DNA of 64,000 nt from UBA6107 sp964533735 (lineage in GTDB: Bacteria > Chloroflexota > Anaerolineae > Anaerolineales > Anaerolineaceae): assembly GCA_964533735.1 (NCBI GenBank), contig CAZHMD010000010.1:46399-110398 (forward strand), given 5' to 3'. Shown here in pieces: positions 59,318 to 64,000 of the stretch; positions within the stretch are counted from its first letter, which is position 1, and each line of letters begins with the position of its first letter. The notes below the pieces were generated by a model that made no database searches, was not told the DNA's origin, and worked only from the letters and a program-made list of their open reading frames with translations. Both the position numbers and the translations under genes were made by a program.

Positions 59318-60112
59318 TTACAGAGATAAATTTCTGACAAGGGGCAATAATTCCCGGTGTATCTGCGGTGACCCCGCGACATGAGCGTAAGGAGTATTAA
59401 AGTAATCCGGGTTCCCCTCAAGGTTGGTAACCGTTCCGCCAGCCTCTTCGACGATCAACGCGCAGGCGGCGATGTCCCACGGGGTCGAGCCCAGGTCCCA
59501 GTGGCCGTCGGTGCGTCCGCAGGCGGTGTAACACAACGCGATGGCAATTGACCCCAGGCGGCGCACACCCTGGGTGTTTTTGGTGAGGTGGTGGATCAGT
59601 TTTAGATTGCGCTCAAGGTTGCTCTCATCGTGCGAGGGCAGCCCGGTGGTGAGCAGGCTTTTCTGCAGCGATTCGCAAGCGGATACGCTGATCGGCTCGC
59701 CATTCAGCCAAGCGCCCTTACCGCGTTCTGCGGAAAAACACTCTTCGCGCGAGGGATCGTAAACCACACCCAGCTGCATCCTGCCATTGCGGGCATAGGC
59801 GATGGAGGTGGCGTAGACCGGCAGACGGTGGCTGTAGTTGATGGTGCCATCCAGCGGATCAATGTACCAGCAGTGATTGGCGTCCCCTTTCACTTCACCG
59901 GTCTCTTCGGTGATGATGGCGTGCGCCGGAAAATCCCTGAGGATATGATCCATCAGCGCGCGTTCACAGGCGTGATCGATCTCGGTGACCACATCAAGAG
60001 CGCTTTTCATCTGAATGTGGTGTATCTGGTGAAAACCATCAAGCGCGATGCGCCCGGCTTCTTTAGCCCAGGTAATCACCTGCTGCAATGTAGGTTCGCT
60101 AGTGAGTGGCAA
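59318..60112 (-). CDS. Inositol monophosphatase family protein
   Basis: The 264-residue phosphatase has the Mg2+-binding motifs IITEETGE, YIDPLDGTINYSH and STPWDIAACALIVEEAGG, all in order. Members hydrolyse inositol phosphates, fructose bisphosphate, histidinol phosphate or PAP. I chose TTG at 60112, six bases after GGAG and overlapping the previous gene by only 14 bp; the ATG at 60160 would overlap it by 62 bp. It is likely cotranslated with the HAD fusion gene upstream. Confidence 0.88.
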   Translation of the reverse strand: MPLTSEPTLQQVITWAKEAGRIALDGFHQIHHIQMKSALDVVTEIDHACERALMDHILRDFPAHAIITEETGEVKGDANHCWYIDPLDGTINYSHRLPVYATSIAYARNGRMQLGVVYDPSREECFSAERGKGAWLNGEPISVSACESLQKSLLTTGLPSHDESNLERNLKLIHHLTKNTQGVRRLGSIAIALCYTACGRTDGHWDLGSTPWDIAACALIVEEAGGTVTNLEGNPDYFNTPYAHVAGSPQIHRELLPLVRNLSL

Positions 60113-61085
60113 TTTTTTCTCCGTCTTTGGGTAAGTATTGTACAAAAAAACAATGATCATCGCCCTGCATCAGGGTTTGCGGCTGTTCGAAGCGTATGGC
60201 AGAATTCCAGGCGGGGCGGTCCCACCAGGCAGCGTCAGTGCGGCAGTGGATCTGGTAGCCAATCTCGGGTAGTCCATGCTTTTTCCATAGCTCCGCCAGG
60301 TAACAACGGGTCACTTTTTCCACGAAGCGCGTGGGAGTGCTTTCCACCAACTCGCGTTCCTGCAGCCCGTAGAGCGATTCCGTTTCCCAGTTTTCTTCGT
60401 CGAGGAGCCTGTACCAGGAGGCCATATCGCGCAGATCTGCCGGGTCAAGTTGATGGTCTTTGAACGATTGCATATCTTCCAGGCGTCTTTCTTCACGAGA
60501 GGATTCTGCTATTTCCCTAACGGACTGCTGGTAATGCTCCCACATCTGCGCGCCAAGTTTCTTGAGGAGCAATGGACAAACCCGCGCCAGCCCCTCCACT
60601 TTGCCACCAACGAAAGCCATATTACGGGCAATGACCTGATCCCTGCGATGACTCGAGATCTGGTCGAAGACGCCACTCCAATCACCCGCATATTCTTCCA
60701 GGATGAGGCTCATGCACCCCAATTCTGCGTGGAGGGCATTATCGTCCCAGCGGTCGCCGATGCCGGCAATAAAATCGAACTCGTTCTTCAATTTTCTCGC
60801 GATGTCCAGCCGGTCAGACTGAGTGTCGCCAAGGGATACCGGTCCAGCCGGGAAGCCGCTCGATTGAAGCCATTCCTGTGTCGCGGTTAAGGCGGCAACG
60901 GGACGAGCGCCGATATACACAATTTTGTATTCAGCAGCAAGCCTCTGCAGAGACTCCACGCTGCCGGGCACCGGGGCGTCCTGTAGAATCTGTTCTCTCG
61001 CTTGAAAAACCGCTGTTCCGAGAAGGTGATGCCGGCCACGGTCATCACAAATGGTTCCGTCAATGAATACCAGGATGGCTTTCAT
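60099..61085 (-). CDS. HAD-like domain fused to an ATC-hydrolase-like domain
   Basis: The 328-residue protein has an N-terminal HAD-like part (ILVFIDGTICDDRGRHHLLG, YIGARPVAALTATQEWL, FIAGIGDRWDDNALHAELG). In motif I the first Asp is present but the second is replaced by Thr. The C-terminal part (about 165-328) resembles L-2-amino-thiazoline-4-carboxylate hydrolase-like proteins: HGLPEIGYQIHCRTDAAWWD, FEQPQTLMQGDDHCFF. The fusion is unusual and its substrate unknown. ATG at 61085 follows GGGAGG. Confidence 0.7.
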   Translation of the reverse strand: MKAILVFIDGTICDDRGRHHLLGTAVFQAREQILQDAPVPGSVESLQRLAAEYKIVYIGARPVAALTATQEWLQSSGFPAGPVSLGDTQSDRLDIARKLKNEFDFIAGIGDRWDDNALHAELGCMSLILEEYAGDWSGVFDQISSHRRDQVIARNMAFVGGKVEGLARVCPLLLKKLGAQMWEHYQQSVREIAESSREERRLEDMQSFKDHQLDPADLRDMASWYRLLDEENWETESLYGLQERELVESTPTRFVEKVTRCYLAELWKKHGLPEIGYQIHCRTDAAWWDRPAWNSAIRFEQPQTLMQGDDHCFFVQYLPKDGEKIATH

Positions 61086-61098
61086 CTTGATCCTCCCG

Positions 61099-61734
61099 TC
61101 AGGACTCTCCATTAATTTCACTTATCAGGCGTTCAAAAAATTTTTCAAGATAGACTGTGCGTTGGCGCGCGATCTTTTTGGCGCTGTTTGTGAACAACCG
61201 GCTTTCGATCTTACGCAGTTTGAAAAGATGTTCATGGTAGGCGCTGTGGAGCTCGCCGGGTTCTTCCCTGCCGGTGTGTAAAAATTGCTCGGAAGGTTTG
61301 GCGTAAAAAGGGGTGCCTGCCAGGGCGGCGTAAACCGTCACACGTACAGCCCCGATAGCTCCTAACACATCCAGTTTATCGGCATCGAAGAGGCATTTGG
61401 CTTCAATGGTTGCGGGCGGCTCGCGGTCGTCGCGGAAACGGTGGGCACGGATGCAGTGCAGTACCGCTTGAATGCGCTCCTCCGGCCAACCCTCTGCCTT
61501 CAGCACAGAACCCGCGATTTCAGCGGAGCGCAGGTGGTGCTCGAGGCGGCTTTCACTACCGGGGGTGGTGCCGTCGGCGTCATGCAGCAGCGCAGCGGCG
61601 CGCACGATCTCCAGGTCAGCGCCCTCTGTTTTGGCGAGGCGCTCCGCCATGCGGTAGACGCGCTCGATGTGCGAGAAATCGTGCACCGCATCTGTGTTGG
61701 AATACCATTTTTTGGCTTTTTCAAGGTTTAACAT
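61099..61734 (-). CDS. HD-domain phosphohydrolase
   Basis: The 211-residue protein has the HD-domain metal ligands in order: HDFSHIERV, ALLHDADG (the HD pair), HHLRSAEIAG, and DADKLDVLGAIG. It is of the YedJ/YpgQ type that may cleave nucleotides. AAGGA precedes the ATG. It ends 13 bp before the HAD fusion gene, so an operon HD-HAD/ATC-inositol phosphatase is likely. Confidence 0.88.
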   Translation of the reverse strand: MLNLEKAKKWYSNTDAVHDFSHIERVYRMAERLAKTEGADLEIVRAAALLHDADGTTPGSESRLEHHLRSAEIAGSVLKAEGWPEERIQAVLHCIRAHRFRDDREPPATIEAKCLFDADKLDVLGAIGAVRVTVYAALAGTPFYAKPSEQFLHTGREEPGELHSAYHEHLFKLRKIESRLFTNSAKKIARQRTVYLEKFFERLISEINGES

Positions 61735-61879
61735 ACTAGATCCTTAACCACGAAAATCACGAAAACGACGAAAGAATAATAAAAACAGATCTTTCACCAC
61801 GGAAAAACACCAAAAGAATAAATTAGCAATTGTTTAGATATTCATTTTCCTAGTTCAAAGAATACGGACAGAAAATTGG

Positions 61880-62377
61880 TCACGAAATAACCTCTTGTTT
61901 GATTTTCCTCTGAGAACCAATGACCCCTGCGATTATCCCAAATGCAGGTGGAATGAAACCCCCACCGACAAGGAACATGAGGATTGACAGGAAAATCAGG
62001 GTCAAGCCTCCGTTCTTTCTCTGTATGAAAAAAGCCGCCCACGCCATGACAACCAGAGAAACGAGGATGGCAATTATCCCGGTGATGAGGAAATTTTGGA
62101 TGAGCGTGATGGCTGGCCAACCTGACCATTGGGAAGTTGGCAGATTTGAAAATGAAGTCCCCGAAATGGCATCAAATAGAATCCCGTTCAAAGTTTTATT
62201 ACGCTGGAGGATTTCATAATACCCGTGTTCCGCACCAACGAACCCGGCAATTAACCCAATTATTGACGCTGCCACCCTCGAAGTTCGAGCCGCCTGATCA
62301 CTATGGCGCAGCCTAAGCAAGACTCTCTCAAGGATGTTGACGGCTATAAGTGTGATGACGATCATATAGAGAACCAT
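61880..62377 (-). CDS. Hypothetical four-helix membrane protein
   Basis: The 165-residue protein has a first helix at the N-terminus, a second around IIGLIAGFVGAEHGY, a polar loop of about 45 residues, and two more helices (FLITGIIAILVSLVVMAW, FLSILMFLVGGGFIPPAFG), ending in a basic tail. I recognise no family. AAGGA precedes the ATG. The 140-bp spacer to the HD gene contains a CACGAAAA-rich simple sequence. Confidence 0.6.
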   Translation of the reverse strand: MVLYMIVITLIAVNILERVLLRLRHSDQAARTSRVAASIIGLIAGFVGAEHGYYEILQRNKTLNGILFDAISGTSFSNLPTSQWSGWPAITLIQNFLITGIIAILVSLVVMAWAAFFIQRKNGGLTLIFLSILMFLVGGGFIPPAFGIIAGVIGSQRKIKQEVIS

Positions 62378-62501
62378 TTCTAATCCTTTTTATGTACCTG
62401 AATTCCGCATCAAAAATAAGTTACCAGGACTTTTGCCTCGGCGAGATGATGATTGTGGTGAAGTTCAATAACCTATGCAGAATTTCCTCAATTTTGAGCC
62501 T

Positions 62502-63761
62502 TTAGCGTTTTTCGTGGTTAATGATCTTGCCCTTCTTGACCACAGTCTCAACCAAATTCCCGCCAAAGCGGTAACACAGATGGCGGTAATCGTCCACCGA
62601 AAGGATCAACAAGTCAGCCTGCTTGCCGATCTCGATGGAGCCGATGCGTTCCTGGCGGCCGATGGCTGCGGCAGCGTTAATGGTAGCGGCGGCAAGCGCT
62701 TGCGCCGGGGTGAGCTTGAGGTAGCGGCTGGCCAGCGCCAACACGAACTGCATGCTCTCACACCAGGCGGTGCCGGGGTTAAGGTCGGTTGCCAGGGCGA
62801 GAATGCAGTCTGCTGCCAGCATTTCCTTTGCTGGCGAATATTGCGGCTCTGCCAACCCGAAAGGTGTGCACGGCAGCGAAACGATCACAGTGTTGGAACT
62901 GCCAAGCGCATTGATCTCCGCGGAAGAGGTTTTGACCGCGTGGTCGATGGAGATGGCGCTCATCCCGGCTGCCAGGCGTGCGCCGCCGAGGTTTTCAAAC
63001 TCGTCCACATGCGCCTTGAGCGGAAACCCAAGCTGCCTGGCTGCGGTCAATATACTGAGCGTCTGCTCCAGGTCGAAGGCACCCTTCTCGCAAAACACAT
63101 CCACAAAAGGCAGCTGGCGGGAACCCGCGTGCGCCTGCCACCAATGCTTTAGGTCCGGCAGCATATGCTCGCACAGCAAATGGGTATATTCATCCACCCT
63201 GCCGGCATACTCCAGCGGAACAGCGTGGGCACCCAAAAAGGTCGGCGCGATCTCCAGCGGACCTTCTTCGTCCAGTTTCAGTAAAACATCCAATTGGGCT
63301 AATTCAGCGGTTAAATCCAAGCCGTAGCCGCTCTTGGCTTCCGCGGTGGTGGTGCCGTGCCTGAACATGCCCTGCGCACGCAGACGGGTTTGCGCCAGCA
63401 GGTCCTCAGGGGCGGCTGCTCGCGTGCCGCGCACCGTTGAAGCGATGCCCCCGCCGGCGCTCATGATCTCCATGTAGGTCTTCCCCTGCAAGCGCATCTC
63501 GAATTCAGCCCCGCGGTCACCAGCCCATACCAGGTGAGTGTGCGGATCGACGAACCCGGGCATTACCACCCTGCCCTTGGCGCTTAGCGTTTCTTCATGG
63601 GGATACCTGTTCAACAGGTCACGGGTGGTGCCAACCGCCACGATCGTTTCGCTCTGCAGGAGGACGGCACCGTTTTCAATGATGCCCAGGCGCCCGAGCG
63701 CATTCCCGCGCTGAACCCCGCCAGCCACGGTAATCAATTGAGAAGCAGAATGAATTAACAT
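62502..63761 (-). CDS. hutI: Imidazolonepropionase
   Basis: The 419-residue amidohydrolase has the metal site MPGFVDPHTHLVWAG, the substrate-site TAEAKSGYGLDL, HAVPLEYAG, KAHVDEFENLGG and ATDLNPGTAWCESM. HutI converts imidazolone propionate to formiminoglutamate, the third step of histidine degradation. GAGGG precedes the ATG. No other hut gene is next to it in the window. Confidence 0.96.
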   Translation of the reverse strand: MLIHSASQLITVAGGVQRGNALGRLGIIENGAVLLQSETIVAVGTTRDLLNRYPHEETLSAKGRVVMPGFVDPHTHLVWAGDRGAEFEMRLQGKTYMEIMSAGGGIASTVRGTRAAAPEDLLAQTRLRAQGMFRHGTTTAEAKSGYGLDLTAELAQLDVLLKLDEEGPLEIAPTFLGAHAVPLEYAGRVDEYTHLLCEHMLPDLKHWWQAHAGSRQLPFVDVFCEKGAFDLEQTLSILTAARQLGFPLKAHVDEFENLGGARLAAGMSAISIDHAVKTSSAEINALGSSNTVIVSLPCTPFGLAEPQYSPAKEMLAADCILALATDLNPGTAWCESMQFVLALASRYLKLTPAQALAAATINAAAAIGRQERIGSIEIGKQADLLILSVDDYRHLCYRFGGNLVETVVKKGKIINHEKR

Positions 63762-63870
63762 GAGCCCTCGGTAAACGACAACGTTTCAAGACAAGTATAC
63801 CCGAACGCCAAAAGGCTGCCTTTGAAACCAGATTATACCTGCGGTATTTTTGGTATTGTGACCCTACACA

Positions 63871-63900
63871 TTTCAATGTCTAGACATATTCAACTATAAT
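63871..63900 (+). promoter_or_regulatory. Promoter with palindromic operator
   Basis: TATAAT (63895-63900) has a weak -35 TTTCAA (63871-63876) at 18 bp. The perfect 12-bp palindrome ATGTCTAGACAT (63876-63887) fills the spacer, a typical repressor position. It drives the FAD oxidoreductase gene at 63936. Confidence 0.5.
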
Positions 63901-63935
63901 AGGAAGGTCCTAATCGCAGATTTATCGAGGAATCA

Positions 63936-64000
63936 ATGACCCAATCTCCCAGTTCCACCTATGATGTGATCATCATTGGCGCGGGTCCCAGCGGCATTTT
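63936..64000 (+). CDS. FAD-dependent oxidoreductase, partial
   Basis: Only the first 21 codons are in the window. They contain YDVIIIGAGPSGI, the dinucleotide-binding motif of FAD/NAD(P)-dependent oxidoreductases. GAGGAA precedes the ATG. The class cannot be narrowed further. Confidence 0.8.
   Translation, partial: MTQSPSSTYDVIIIGAGPSGI

Noticed and set aside
59630..60463. Plus-strand open frame of 277 codons
   Set aside because: It lies antisense to two well-supported genes (inositol phosphatase family and HAD fusion) and shows no recognisable domain.
10000..62000. Strand bias and base skew as evidence for or against the 51.7-kb origin
   Set aside because: Genes tend to point towards 42-50 kb, which would fit a terminus more than an origin. 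But sampled lines suggest coding strands here are often C-rich whatever their direction, so skew within 64 kb is confounded by gene orientation. Not used either way.
62475..63152. Plus-strand open frame of 225 codons
   Set aside because: Antisense to hutI, which has all its metal and substrate motifs on the minus strand.

Overview
The window looks like a chromosomal segment of a Chloroflexota bacterium, probably of the Anaerolineae type. This is inferred from gene content: a YCF45-like R3H/AAA ATPase, a DUF6391 gene next to radA and holA, SpoVS, tandem deoxynucleoside kinases, and lipoproteins with Thr/Pro linkers. No rRNA operon, prophage, intact insertion sequence or CRISPR array is visible. 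GC content is moderate in the core and falls in a few patches (25.6-28, 36.3-36.8 and 47.8-48.7 kb).

Left part (1-25.5 kb). A truncated B12-binding protein gene reads off the left edge. It is followed by dnaN, a PEP/pyruvate-binding (PPDK N-terminal-like) protein and a YhfC-type membrane protease. A minus-strand operon (9980 to 6651) runs GntR/YtrA regulator, SPFH protein, small PLDc_N protein, ABC ATPase, ABC permease. Two perfect parS sites follow directly after it. Next come rubrerythrin and a long plus-strand block: pdxS-pdxT (pyridoxal phosphate synthesis), a GNAT-like gene that seems to start at AUA, the R3H/AAA ATPase, tmk, a secreted thioredoxin-cyclophilin fusion, a PrsW-like protease, a DUF368/PopT-like polyprenyl-phosphate transporter, a PlsC acyltransferase, an SGNH-like/MBOAT O-acylation pair, an isoprenylcysteine-methyltransferase-like protein and ComEC.

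Middle part (25.5-47.4 kb). This holds an AT-rich repeat-bearing spacer, a GT-C glycosyltransferase, an exported flavodoxin, cupin and META-domain proteins, two tail-anchored paralogues, cfa with a geranylgeranyl-reductase-like gene, two tandem GNAT-like paralogues and an arsR-arsM arsenic pair. An RNHCP-domain gene follows behind a long structured leader with a terminator. radA-DUF6391-holA is a compact replication/repair operon. A group of minus-strand metabolic genes (MBL hydrolase, galE, DUF3592, YkvA-like, ACT, flavodoxin) and three small VOC/NTF2-like genes close the region.

Right part (47.4-64 kb). An accessory patch has small membrane proteins and a 114-bp direct repeat beside tRNA-Asn. 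After it come a secreted protein, a ferredoxin, a deoxynucleoside kinase and spoVS. The 51518-51890 spacer carries seven DnaA-box-like nonamers plus an AT-rich tract and is a candidate replication origin. The rest is mostly minus strand: a nucleotidyltransferase, a second deoxynucleoside kinase, an ArsR-DUF2087 regulator, an M6-like metalloprotease whose SH3-like tail is cut by an in-frame amber codon, pepF, an inositol-phosphatase-like gene, a HAD/ATC-hydrolase-like fusion, an HD protein and hutI. The start of a plus-strand FAD oxidoreductase is at the right edge.

Most notable are the structured leader of the RNHCP gene, the parS pair plus DnaA-box cluster, the amber codon in the M6 protease gene, the AUA start overlapping the pdxT stop, the octamer operator array of the GntR operon, and an inverted pair of about 145-bp intergenic repeats 22 kb apart.
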